From assembly GCA_021648485.1 (NCBI GenBank), contig JAKISS010000013.1:1-56430 (forward strand): a stretch of DNA of 56,430 nucleotides, written 5' to 3'. The position numbers and the translations under genes were made by a program. How positions within the stretch are numbered: position 1 is the first letter of the stretch; each line of letters begins with the position of its first letter. The notes below the pieces were generated by a model. It made no database searches. It was not told where the DNA came from and saw nothing but the letters and a program-made list of their open reading frames with translations. The stretch comes from Gammaproteobacteria bacterium. Lineage in GTDB: Bacteria; Pseudomonadota; Gammaproteobacteria; SZUA-152. Positions 26,227-34,953 of this stretch are shown here, piece after piece.

Positions 26227-26355
26227 ATGACAACAAACCTGCAAATATGGTTAGCCGCTTTTACGATAGCGTTTTTATATTTCTACGGACTTGATCATTT
26301 TATTATGAGCATGCAGGGTTTACCGATCAATATGGATTTTACGCCTGCACAATGA
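26227..26355 (+). CDS. 42-residue single-pass membrane protein
   Basis: A short gene starting MTTNLQIWLAAFTIAFLYFYG with one membrane helix at about residues 6-22 and a short polar end (LPINMDFTPAQ). An AGAG sequence precedes the ATG and it lies 45 bases after the first small gene and about 40-55 bases before the bd-like gene. The position suggests a small subunit of that membrane complex. Family not recognised. Confidence 0.6.
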   Translation: MTTNLQIWLAAFTIAFLYFYGLDHFIMSMQGLPINMDFTPAQ

Positions 26356-26392
26356 CTATCCTGAACGTCTCTTTTTTGTGGCAGAGAAGTTT

Positions 26393-28288
26393 ATGGTGGA
26401 GAATCCTGTTATGAAGGAAAGTCGTTATTACTCGCGCTTGATATGGTCGATGTTATTGCTGATAACGGCAGCAGGATTTTTTTGGTCGGGCACAATCAGT
26501 ATAACGGGTGAATGGTTTTCCGGGGCGGTTGCTTCTGTGGAGAAGGTATCAACCGATACAGTGGTAACTGAAGAAGATGCTGAATTAAAACTGGTTCCTG
26601 CTCCCAGACCTACGCGTGCAGACTATCCTGATATTGGTGTCAGCAGTCGTTCCATTGTCTGGGTGGTGGCACAGATGCACCTGTTTTTCGGTGCTCTGGT
26701 ACTGGCTGTTCCACTCTTTGTGCTGGTGATTGAATTGCTGGGTGTGTATACCGGTGACTCGCGTTATGATGATATGGCGCATGAATTCATGAAAATCAGT
26801 ATCACCGCATATTCTATTACCGCTTTATTTGGCGGCACTCTGGCGCTGGCGCTGTTTCTGCTTTATCCCGATTTAATGACCTATCTTATGCGTGTGTTCG
26901 GTGCGCAGATGATGGTGTACGCCATACTGTTTTTTCTCGAAAGTATGGTGTTGTATATTTATTATTATGGCTGGGATGCGCTGCGGTACGGCAACGCCAA
27001 GTGGGTACATTTATCGTTAGGTTTATTACTCAATGCTGTGGGGGCTACCCTGATGGTCACGGCCAATTCCTGGGCCACGTTCATGATGGCACCCTCAGGC
27101 GTTAACGAAGTCGGTGCTGTGATCGGCAATATCTGGGAGGTTATGAAAGGGCCGCTGTGGAATCCCATTAACCTGCACCGGTTTATTGCCAATATTGCCT
27201 TTGGCGGTGCGGTGGTGGGAGCCTATGCTGCTTATAAATGTCTGGCCGCCAGAACCGCCGAGGCCCGTGCCCACTATGACTGGATGGGATACACCTCTAA
27301 CTTCATTGCTATTCTTGCTTTTCTGCCGTTGCCTTTCGCTGGTTATTGGCTGATGGCAGAAATTTACGCCTATTCGCAACAAATGGGAATTACCGCCATG
27401 GGTGGTATTCTGGCCTGGTTGTTTATCATTCAGGCCGTATTGATCGGTACCATTCTGTTGGCGGGTAATTATTATTTGTGGTCCGGCATGTCTCGCACCG
27501 AAGGTTCCAAACGTTACCAGGGATTTATCAAGTATATTGCGATGGTGCTGGTGATTTGTTTTTTGATCTGGGTGACACCGAATACCCTGATTCTTACCTC
27601 TGGTGAAATAGCCGCACTGGGTGGCAGCAAGCATCCTCTGCTTGGCGCATTGGGTATTATGCCGGCAAAAAATATCGCGGTAAATCTGATGCTTATTTTC
27701 ACCTTCATGTCTTTCCAGATATACCGACGCTCAGACAAAGTGGCCACTGTTTCATGGGAGAAGGCAGGCAATGCCTTAATGGTGGCAATTTATGTGGTTG
27801 CTATTGTCAATATCATTTTTGCCGGTGTGTATTACGGTTATTTCACCAACACGGTATACAAGGTGGGCTCCAGTGTGATGCAGGTGGTGTCTACCCTGAC
27901 TGTCATTATCAGTGGTGTGGTGCTTGATGCCTTTTTATATCGTGGCGCGAAGACTCTGCCTTCTCATTGGGGGCAGGTGAGCAATCGCGCTCAGTATGCT
28001 TTGTTCGCTTTGCCTATCGCCTTTACCTGGTTGATGGCGCTCATGGGTTATGTGCGCTCATCGGTACGCACCCATTGGCATGTGTATACGGTGATGAAAG
28101 ATACTTCTCCCGATAATTTTATTCCTACTATTGGTTATGCTGGAAACATGATGACCATTGTTACGGTGATGTTTGTCTTGTTTGTGTTGTTTATTTTCTG
28201 GATCGCTAACCTCAGTGGCAGTAAGCAATTACCACCTTATGCTATCAATAAAGTGCCTGCCACTGAACGGGTGGGAGGCGCAGCGTGA
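26393..28288 (+). CDS. Cytochrome bd-like (CydA-related) membrane protein
   Basis: Polytopic protein of about 630 residues with some 14 hydrophobic segments. Two histidine-bearing helices resemble the CydA heme ligands: AQMHLFFGALVLAVPLF (compare MYHFLFVPLTLG) and NLHRFIANIAFGGAVVGAY (compare the heme b558 His helix). The CydA quinol loop and the C-terminal GRQPW motif are not present; at the latter position the sequence is VRSSVRTHWHVY. No CydB follows; two c-type cytochrome genes take its place. This matches the divergent bd-like oxidases known from Nitrospira-type nitrite oxidisers, which are thought to take electrons from cytochrome c. Whether it reduces oxygen is unknown. The start is uncertain: ATG at 26393 or 26411, or GTG at 26378. 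It overlaps the next gene by four bases. Confidence 0.78.
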   Translation: MVENPVMKESRYYSRLIWSMLLLITAAGFFWSGTISITGEWFSGAVASVEKVSTDTVVTEEDAELKLVPAPRPTRADYPDIGVSSRSIVWVVAQMHLFFGALVLAVPLFVLVIELLGVYTGDSRYDDMAHEFMKISITAYSITALFGGTLALALFLLYPDLMTYLMRVFGAQMMVYAILFFLESMVLYIYYYGWDALRYGNAKWVHLSLGLLLNAVGATLMVTANSWATFMMAPSGVNEVGAVIGNIWEVMKGPLWNPINLHRFIANIAFGGAVVGAYAAYKCLAARTAEARAHYDWMGYTSNFIAILAFLPLPFAGYWLMAEIYAYSQQMGITAMGGILAWLFIIQAVLIGTILLAGNYYLWSGMSRTEGSKRYQGFIKYIAMVLVICFLIWVTPNTLILTSGEIAALGGSKHPLLGALGIMPAKNIAVNLMLIFTFMSFQIYRRSDKVATVSWEKAGNALMVAIYVVAIVNIIFAGVYYGYFTNTVYKVGSSVMQVVSTLTVIISGVVLDAFLYRGAKTLPSHWGQVSNRAQYALFALPIAFTWLMALMGYVRSSVRTHWHVYTVMKDTSPDNFIPTIGYAGNMMTIVTVMFVLFVLFIFWIANLSGSKQLPPYAINKVPATERVGGAA

Positions 28289-29445
28289 AGGCCAAACAGA
28301 CAAACGATGTTAAATCGGGTGGTAATGTGCTGGCAAAAAGTATGATATTTAGCCTGGGTCTGGTGTTATTGTTCACTCTGACGACCAACCTGTTGCCACA
28401 AATGGAAGGTGAAGCGCCGGTAGAACAGGAAGTAGACCTGGGGTCATTAACGATTGAATCCTTCGTTGCTTTGGGTGAGTCCCTTTTTACCGGTAAAGGT
28501 ACTTGTTCTCTGTGTCATAACGACCTGGGGCGTGCCCCGGATATTTTGGGATTTAATATGGTAGAGATTGCCATTGAGCATTTGAACGATGAACGTTACA
28601 AAGGTAATGCTACCGATGCTGAGTCTTATTTGCATGAGTCTCTGGTAGATCCGGGTATCTATGTGGTGAAGGGTTTTGGCAAGAAGGGGAGTAACGATAC
28701 GATTTCACCCATGCCAGCTATTCACAAGCCACCTGTCGAGCTTTCGGACATTGAGATCAATGCAGTGATTGCCTATTTACAGGCAAAAGATGGCAATGAC
28801 GTTACTGTGTCGTTACCTGCTAAGGTATCTGCGACAGCAGTGCCGTCAGTGGAGCCCACCACACCGGCGGGTACGGTTGAAGAAATCATCACCCGGTATG
28901 GCTGCCGGGCCTGTCACAAAATAGCGGGGAGTGGCGGTGAGCTTGGTCCTGGTCTTGAACAGGTTGATACACGCCTGAGCCCCGGGAAAATTCGCCAGAG
29001 CATTATCGACCCTGACGTGGAAATTACCGAAGGTTTTTCTGCTGGAATTATGCCTGGGAATTTCGCAGAGCAAATGAGGGTGAAAGAACTGGAAATGTTG
29101 GTGACCTTCCTGGCCGGTACTGAAGTAGCGGGTAGTGAAAAACCGGTTAAAACATCTTCGACAAATGCACGCGTAACGGGTAATGAGGCTGAGAAGGCTA
29201 TTGCGCAGTTTGGTTGTCAGGCTTGCCACATAATATCGGGTAGTGGCGGTAAGCTGGGACCGTCTCTTGAAAATGTAGGTGCCCGTCTGGATGTTGATCA
29301 AATCCGCCAAAGTATTATTGAGCCCAATGTGGTTATCACCGAAGGTTTTCCTTCGGGAGTGATGCCGCCAAATTTTGCAGAGCAAATGAGTGATGCACAA
29401 CTTGATGCACTGGTGAATTTTCTGGCAGAACAAAAGGGTGGTTAG
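28285..29445 (+). CDS. Membrane-anchored triheme cytochrome c
   Basis: A 386-residue protein with an N-terminal anchor (about 19-38) and three c-type heme motifs: C74-x2-C-H78 (CSLCH), C207-H211 (CRACH) and C311-H315 (CQACH). The last two domains (about 200-282 and 303-386) are close copies of each other, sharing SGSGG.LGP, IRQSII and GFxxGxMPxNFAEQM, which points to a recent internal duplication. The GTG start overlaps the stop of the bd-like gene (GTGA), and the next gene follows after three bases. It most likely transfers electrons between periplasmic donors and the membrane protein. Met ligands in the MP.NF segments are plausible sixth ligands. Confidence 0.87.
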   Translation: MKAKQTNDVKSGGNVLAKSMIFSLGLVLLFTLTTNLLPQMEGEAPVEQEVDLGSLTIESFVALGESLFTGKGTCSLCHNDLGRAPDILGFNMVEIAIEHLNDERYKGNATDAESYLHESLVDPGIYVVKGFGKKGSNDTISPMPAIHKPPVELSDIEINAVIAYLQAKDGNDVTVSLPAKVSATAVPSVEPTTPAGTVEEIITRYGCRACHKIAGSGGELGPGLEQVDTRLSPGKIRQSIIDPDVEITEGFSAGIMPGNFAEQMRVKELEMLVTFLAGTEVAGSEKPVKTSSTNARVTGNEAEKAIAQFGCQACHIISGSGGKLGPSLENVGARLDVDQIRQSIIEPNVVITEGFPSGVMPPNFAEQMSDAQLDALVNFLAEQKGG

Positions 29446-29448
29446 ATA

Positions 29449-31851
29449 ATGAAACGTTTCAGGATATCGGCATTCTGGCAGGCAATATTGGTTATTGTTA
29501 TTGCCTGGCTGATTTTTGACAATGCATTTCCGCCGTTGCTGCCCGCCTCCTTGATGGTGCAGTACATGATTATTACCATTGTTGGTGTGCTGCTGTATTT
29601 TTCTTTCGACGAAGTGCGCTGGAACGAATTCAAATCCCCCATTCTGGCTGTACTGCGGAAACCGGAACGGGTTGTGGTGCGCTGGGCTTTGTTGATCATT
29701 ATTCCCGGAATAATCGGTTACACTACTTACGGTTTTATCAAACCGTCCATGGATGCACCGGTGGAACTGCGTCAGATACACCCGGCACCACCAGGTTCAT
29801 TGCGTGTATTTGGCAAAAAATACAACCTGTCCACACTGGAAAACCCTCTGCGCACACAGGTGCTGGAAATCATGGCCGAAGATAAAGACAAGGGCTGGCA
29901 GGTGTATAACGACGTTGTTGAATCAGGTCGTGGAATTTATTACAAAAACTGTTTTTATTGTCATGGTGACTTGTTGAATGGCAAGGGTCCTTACGCGCGC
30001 GGATTCAACCCCCAGCCAGCCAATTTTCAGGATGTGGGTACCATTGCTCAACTACAGGAGGCCTATTTGTTCTGGCGTATTTCCACTGGCGGACCTGCTT
30101 TGCCCACAGAAGGCACACCGTGGAATTCTGCCATGCCAGTGTGGCATGAGATGCTGGATGAAAAACAAATATGGCAGGTTATCACCTTCCTCTTTGATTA
30201 TGTGGGGCAGGTACCACGTATATGGGATGCTGATATTTCCAAAGTTGTCACTGGTATGAAAGACGAGATAAAAACACGTCGCGCCAAACAAATGGGCAAA
30301 GAACTTTATGCGCATCGTTGTCAGGCATGTCATGGTACACAAGGGGCGGGGGATGGCCTCGCTGCTGAATATATGTATCCTAAACCGAGAGATTTTACGC
30401 TGGCCTTGTTTAAATACAAAACTTCGCCAGGTACTGAGTTACCGCTGGATGATGATCTGTTCAATGCCATTAAAAATGGTTTGACCGGTACCAGTATGCC
30501 AGGTTGGGCCAATCTGTTGAGTGACAAACAGATACGCAGTCTGCTTCCGGTGATAAAAAGTTTTGATATCACTGCTGCCTGGGCACCGGAAGATGCTGAT
30601 GAAGATGTCTTTGATGATGACGGTCGTTATTTGAAAACCGATTTTATAAAAATTACGCAACAAGAGCCCCTGACGGGGCAAGTGCCTTTTACTGCTGAGT
30701 CTGTTGCCAAAGGAAAACCTGTTTTTGAAAAGATCTGTGGAAAATGTCATGGTATTGAAGGACGGGGCAATATTACCTCCGGTAAAAAACTGGAAGACGA
30801 TTGGGGTAATCGCCTGTGGCCACGCGATCTCACCAAACCCTGGGTGTGGCGTGCCAGTAATGTCGCCGGAAATAAACTGATATCTCGCGAGCAGACCATA
30901 AAAAACATCTATTCACGGTTATCTACGGGGCTTCCGGGTACACCCATGCCCGCACACAGAGCGACGGAGGAAGGCAATAAAGATCCCGTTTCGGCTGATG
31001 ATCGTTGGCATATCGCCAACTACGTTTATACCTTGCGTGAAAAAACTCACGCCCCCAGTGATGAACCTGTCGTGCGTGCCATGAAGATAGAAGGTGCATT
31101 GCCCGATGATATCAATGCTGAAATCTGGGATGCTGTACCGGCAGTAACCTTGATTCTGGTTCCCAATATCATCAAGGAAGAACGTCTGTTTACACCACTT
31201 AACGATGCGGTGACAGTACGTGTGCTTTACAATAACGATGAAATTTCCTTCTTGCTTGAAGTGAATGACCGTACTGACAGCCGACCCGGTGAAAAAGACT
31301 CCATGCAAATTCATGATGCAAGTCTCACCTTGCATTCAGATGCCGTTGCCATCCAGTTTCCCCAACAGAAATCTTTCGAGACCCGGCCAGTGGTGGTGAA
31401 GCCTTTATACCGGCACGGTAACAGCAGTCATCCTGTTACGATATGGTATTGGAATGCGGGTAGTATCGAACCTGAAATTGCACCACGCAGCGTGTTGCTG
31501 GATGCCTTTGGGCCAGATCAGAAAATGGTGCCACGCGCTGCTGACAATACTTTTAGTGCTAACGGAAAATGGGAACATGGGCGCTGGCGTATTCTTATGA
31601 AGCGTCCGCGTCAGGGTGGTGATAGTGGTGATGTAAGTTTCAATGAAGGTTCATTTATTCCGGTCTCCTTCGCCAACTGGGATGGTAATAATGGTGAGGC
31701 AGGCTCCAGGCATACGTTAACTACCTGGTACTGGCTGATATTGCCACCACACCCTGACCCTGTCCGGGTATATGGTTTACCGCTTGGCGTTGCTGGTGGT
31801 GTGTTCCTGTTGGGTATTGTATTAGTACGCAGCCATCGCAAGGCAGGGTAA
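29449..31851 (+). CDS. Triheme cytochrome c fused to an ethylbenzene-dehydrogenase-type heme b domain
   Basis: An 800-residue membrane protein. Three N-terminal helices (about 9-25, 36-52, 78-97) are followed by three cytochrome c domains with CFYCH (168-172), CQACH (292-296) and CGKCH (431-435). After about residue 540 comes a region resembling the EB_dh family, the heme b gamma subunit of type II DMSO-reductase-family enzymes (starts AMKIEGALPDDINAEIWDAVP, later IWYWNAGS and TTWYWLILPP). A last helix (about 775-794) anchors the C-terminus. This fusion of c hemes and a gamma-type domain resembles proteins near nitrite oxidoreductase in nitrite oxidisers. No type II molybdoenzyme occurs in the window, so its partner is open; the AioA-like enzyme in the next operon is one candidate. 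Confidence 0.85.
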   Translation: MKRFRISAFWQAILVIVIAWLIFDNAFPPLLPASLMVQYMIITIVGVLLYFSFDEVRWNEFKSPILAVLRKPERVVVRWALLIIIPGIIGYTTYGFIKPSMDAPVELRQIHPAPPGSLRVFGKKYNLSTLENPLRTQVLEIMAEDKDKGWQVYNDVVESGRGIYYKNCFYCHGDLLNGKGPYARGFNPQPANFQDVGTIAQLQEAYLFWRISTGGPALPTEGTPWNSAMPVWHEMLDEKQIWQVITFLFDYVGQVPRIWDADISKVVTGMKDEIKTRRAKQMGKELYAHRCQACHGTQGAGDGLAAEYMYPKPRDFTLALFKYKTSPGTELPLDDDLFNAIKNGLTGTSMPGWANLLSDKQIRSLLPVIKSFDITAAWAPEDADEDVFDDDGRYLKTDFIKITQQEPLTGQVPFTAESVAKGKPVFEKICGKCHGIEGRGNITSGKKLEDDWGNRLWPRDLTKPWVWRASNVAGNKLISREQTIKNIYSRLSTGLPGTPMPAHRATEEGNKDPVSADDRWHIANYVYTLREKTHAPSDEPVVRAMKIEGALPDDINAEIWDAVPAVTLILVPNIIKEERLFTPLNDAVTVRVLYNNDEISFLLEVNDRTDSRPGEKDSMQIHDASLTLHSDAVAIQFPQQKSFETRPVVVKPLYRHGNSSHPVTIWYWNAGSIEPEIAPRSVLLDAFGPDQKMVPRAADNTFSANGKWEHGRWRILMKRPRQGGDSGDVSFNEGSFIPVSFANWDGNNGEAGSRHTLTTWYWLILPPHPDPVRVYGLPLGVAGGVFLLGIVLVRSHRKAG

Positions 31852-31907
31852 AAGCACGTTAAAGGAATAACAAATAGCCTCTGTGTCCTTTGCATCTTTG
31901 CGTTTAT

Positions 31908-32082
31908 CCTAAATTAATCAGTTAAACCGTAGCGAGAGCGACTAAGGTGCGGAAGATAAAGCGTTTTTCAGGCTATTTTGGACGAAAGCGTATCACCCAT
32001 ACGGTGAGTTCAACATGTTCTGAAAAATGCTTTAGATTCTGTGCATTAGGCGCTCGCAGTAGATTTAACTGATTAATTTAGG
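31908..32082. repeat. Palindromic MITE-like element
   Basis: Left arm 31908-31971 and right arm 32020-32082 are imperfect inverted copies. Both outer ends read CCTAAATTAATCAGTTAAA on their own strand and both inner ends read TTTTTCAG. About 48 bases separate the arms. A related single arm lies at 6678-6764. No coding capacity. The 640-base gap 31852-32491 also holds a short stretch similar to the CGCAAAGG repeat (31880-31903), an activator site (32285) and a sigma-54 promoter (32377). Confidence 0.7.
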
Positions 32083-32284
32083 TTTATAGCGTATCACTTG
32101 TTAGTGCCACGACAACATAACCTCCCACTGTATTGTTACTTTATCCCGACCCAGGGTAAGCCTCTGAACCCTGACTAAAAACTATAGTGGGCGCAGCTTG
32201 CAGTGGGTGTGCATTGCCGCCTTTGTTGATTGGTTGTTCCGGGTGATATCAAGGTGAACAAAATGCACCTCCGGTTTTCAGTAT

Positions 32285-32299
32285 AGAACAAACTGTTCA
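32285..32299. promoter_or_regulatory. Activator site AGAAC-N5-GTTCA upstream of the idr-like operon
   Basis: AGAAC AAACT GTTCA, one mismatch from the 15-bp palindrome found in arrays A and B. Its centre is about 111 bases before the transcript start predicted from the sigma-54 promoter at 32377. A half-site (TGAAC) lies about 30 bases further upstream. Confidence 0.62.
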
Positions 32300-32376
32300 C
32301 TCCTCTTGGTTTTTTCAAGCTCTTTCCCTTTGTGTAATCAATTGTTTTTAATCGTATTCTCCTTGTCTTTATGGTC

Positions 32377-32392
32377 TGGCCTGTAATGTGCA
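32377..32392 (+). promoter_or_regulatory. Sigma-54 promoter of the idr-like operon
   Basis: TGGCCTGTAATGTGCA: GG and GC are exactly 10 bases apart, TGGC and TGCA elements are intact. Expected start of transcription is near 32403, leaving a leader of about 90 bases before the first peroxidase gene. Confidence 0.68.
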
Positions 32393-32491
32393 GTTGATAC
32401 ATCAGGTGGATAAAAATGACACTTTCTTGTGCGGTCCACAGGCTGAGATGCGGCGGGCGCAGGCGGTAATCGATAACAGGAGGGATTGAAA

Positions 32492-33604
32492 ATGGTCGCA
32501 ATCGTTACAACACGACAATGCTTTCTTGCCGTGACTCTGGGAGTCGGCCTGGCGATTGCGGGCCAGGTGGTGGCAGCCCCTGAGATTGGTCCGTTACCGG
32601 TGCTCAAGGTTAATGAGGCGAGAGCGGAGCTGGGTAAACGTTTATTTTTTGATAAACGGGTGTCGGGTGATGTGGGTGTTTCCTGTGCCACCTGCCATGA
32701 ACCGGAGAATGGTTATGCCAACAAAGATGCCTTGTCCAAGGGGTATCCCGGCAATAAACATTTCCGTAATGCTCCCGGACTGATCAACACAGCACATAAA
32801 AAAGTGTGGATGCACGATGGACGCATCGGTACGAATCTCAATGATGTGACGCGCGAAATGATTACCGAAGATTACATTATGAATATGGATATGCGCATCA
32901 TGCAGGAGCGCTTCAAGCAGGATCCGCTTTATGTGGAGATGTTTGAAGCGGCGGGTTTGGGTGAACCTTCCAATGGGGGGGTACGCAAGGCTATTCCTGA
33001 ATACCTGAAAACGCTTACTTCGCGTGGCTCACCTTTTGACAAGGGCACAATGTCGGCTTCGGCCAAACGAGGTATGAAACTTTTCAAGGGAAAAGCGGGT
33101 TGTGTGGCTTGTCATAATGGCCCGGTATTTACCGATGGAAAGGCGCACAACACGGGTGTGAAAGAAAATTTTGATGTCTGGCTGGACCCCCAGCGCCATC
33201 AAGCGTTTATCGCCTATGCCGCATTTATGGGTATAAAAAACTATATGAATCTCAAGAGAGATCCTGGTGCCCATTTGCAGAAACATGCCGCTGATGGTTC
33301 TGATATGGGCAGGTTTATTACACCGAGTCTGCGTGAGCTTAAATACACTGCGCCTTATATGCATAACGGTATGAGTAAGACGTTGGCGGATGTGGTGGGT
33401 TTTTACAATCGTGGCGGTGATAACGACCGTAACAAGGATGCAAGAATTAAACCCCTGAAGTTAGGCAAGACAGAACAGAAGGATTTGGTGGCCTTTTTGC
33501 TGGCTTTGTCGGGTGAACCACTGACAAGCAGTAAGCATGTGTGGCAGGAAGCATACCCCGTAGAGTATCCGGTTATCGCCAACTGGCTGAATGTGCCTAA
33601 CTAA
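32492..33604 (+). CDS. idrP1: Periplasmic diheme peroxidase, IdrP-like (first)
   Basis: Exported diheme c-type peroxidase (370 residues). Signal peptide about 1-29 (ending VVAAP), heme motifs CATCH at 65-69 and CVACH at 204-208, with LGKRLFFDKRVSGD before the first and GMKLFKGKAG before the second. The late motif is TPSLRELKYTAPYMHNG. In iodate-respiring bacteria two such peroxidases (IdrP1, IdrP2) are encoded with IdrA/IdrB and are proposed to detoxify hydrogen peroxide formed during iodate reduction; the same set stands here. I start at the ATG with AGGAGG seven bases upstream, not at the TTG two codons earlier. It is the first gene of the idr-like operon. Assignment as P1 rather than P2 is arbitrary. 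Confidence 0.78.
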   Translation: MVAIVTTRQCFLAVTLGVGLAIAGQVVAAPEIGPLPVLKVNEARAELGKRLFFDKRVSGDVGVSCATCHEPENGYANKDALSKGYPGNKHFRNAPGLINTAHKKVWMHDGRIGTNLNDVTREMITEDYIMNMDMRIMQERFKQDPLYVEMFEAAGLGEPSNGGVRKAIPEYLKTLTSRGSPFDKGTMSASAKRGMKLFKGKAGCVACHNGPVFTDGKAHNTGVKENFDVWLDPQRHQAFIAYAAFMGIKNYMNLKRDPGAHLQKHAADGSDMGRFITPSLRELKYTAPYMHNGMSKTLADVVGFYNRGGDNDRNKDARIKPLKLGKTEQKDLVAFLLALSGEPLTSSKHVWQEAYPVEYPVIANWLNVPN

Positions 33605-33621
33605 TCAATGAGGAGATTGTC

Positions 33622-34923
33622 ATGGGTTTGTTTAATAAAGCAGAACAGAAAGTGCCGATTTTGTTGCTGATAATAACCGTGGTGGTAATAGCAATGGCGA
33701 CAATGGCGGCGGTGACTTTCGCCATGGGTGATAAACCTCCGGCCACGGCAAGCAAGGTCAGCCTCTCACCAGTGCCGGTCGCAGAACCAACGCAACCTCA
33801 GGTCGAAACTTTTGTAAAGATGGCAGATCCTGAAATCCCGCCTTTGGCACCGTTGGGACCGCCACCCATACCCGCAGACAATCCCATGTCGGATGCCAAA
33901 GTGGCACTGGGTAAATTACTGTATTTCGATCCACGTCTGGGGGGAGATGCTTCCATCTCCTGTGCTACTTGTCATGAGCCCGAGCAGGGATGGTCTTTTG
34001 CTGAGGGTATTTCCCGAGGTTATCCCGGTACTGTCCATTGGCGAGGCAGTCAGCCAGTGCTTAATGCTGCCTACTATAATAAGTTGTTCGCGGCAGGCTC
34101 GACGCCTTCACTGGAATCCCAGGCACCCAGTGCGGCGCGTGGTGGTGTAGCGGGTAATGGTGAAAATGACATCATGGAAGCGCGACTTCGATTGATCCCG
34201 GATTATGTCAATCGGTTTAATGATGTTTTCGGTGAGCCTTGGCCGACCATTAATAATGCCTGGAAAGCCATTGCGGCTTTTGAGCGTACTTTGGTGCAAC
34301 GCGACACACCTTTGGACAAGTATTTACTGGGTGATAAAACAGCGCTGGATGATCAGCAGCTTCGTGGCAAGGTACTGTACGAAGGCAAGGCCCGTTGTAT
34401 TTTATGCCACAACGGTGCATTCACCACTAATGAAAAATATTACAACATTGGTGTGCCACGCGCGATGCGCTGGGAGGAGGATGGGCTTGCACAGGTTACT
34501 TTCCGCTTTGAACAGTATGCCAAGGGGACTACCGAGGAAATGTACCGCACTATAAAAGATGATGCCGGTTTGTATTATCGCAATAAAAACAAGTGGAGTA
34601 TGGGTAAGTTTCGCGTTCCCACTTTACGTTATACAAAATACACGGCACCTTTTATGCGCCAGGGTCAGTTTTATACACTGGAGGAAGTGATTGATTTCTA
34701 TGATCGGGGTGGTTTTGATGAGGAGGGAAGAACCACTTCTTTCCCTGAGACCAAGACACCGCTGATTCAGAAACTTGGTCTTTCTGATGAAGAAAAAGAT
34801 GATTTGTTGACCTTCATTGAAGCGTTGTCAGGTGACGAAATTTTGATGGATAAACCCAAACTGCCTCCTTACAAACCGCTATTTACCCGGGCAGAGTTAC
34901 AGACAGCGCAGGTTGAAAAATGA
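33622..34923 (+). CDS. idrP2: Membrane-anchored diheme peroxidase, IdrP-like (second)
   Basis: A 433-residue diheme peroxidase with an uncleaved-looking N-terminal helix (about 11-35) and a Pro-rich linker (about 40-90). Heme motifs are CATCH at 114-118 and CILCH at 259-263. Family segments LGKLLYFDPRLGGD, FERTLVQRDTPLDKYLLGD and FRVPTLRYTKYTAPFMRQG are all present. It begins 17 bases after the first peroxidase with a GAGGAG site and is followed by the Rieske gene. The pair of diheme peroxidases next to a Rieske/molybdoenzyme pair is the specific signature of iodate reductase loci and is not usual for arsenite oxidase loci. Confidence 0.78.
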   Translation: MGLFNKAEQKVPILLLIITVVVIAMATMAAVTFAMGDKPPATASKVSLSPVPVAEPTQPQVETFVKMADPEIPPLAPLGPPPIPADNPMSDAKVALGKLLYFDPRLGGDASISCATCHEPEQGWSFAEGISRGYPGTVHWRGSQPVLNAAYYNKLFAAGSTPSLESQAPSAARGGVAGNGENDIMEARLRLIPDYVNRFNDVFGEPWPTINNAWKAIAAFERTLVQRDTPLDKYLLGDKTALDDQQLRGKVLYEGKARCILCHNGAFTTNEKYYNIGVPRAMRWEEDGLAQVTFRFEQYAKGTTEEMYRTIKDDAGLYYRNKNKWSMGKFRVPTLRYTKYTAPFMRQGQFYTLEEVIDFYDRGGFDEEGRTTSFPETKTPLIQKLGLSDEEKDDLLTFIEALSGDEILMDKPKLPPYKPLFTRAELQTAQVEK

Positions 34924-34953
34924 ACATCAGTCGCAAAAACAGGAGATATCGAT

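Noticed and set aside
26393-28288. Nitric oxide reductase NorB or canonical cytochrome bd oxidase
   Set aside because: The heme-copper oxidase His pattern of NorB is not visible, and the CydA quinol loop, GRQPW motif and CydB partner are missing. Called bd-like only.
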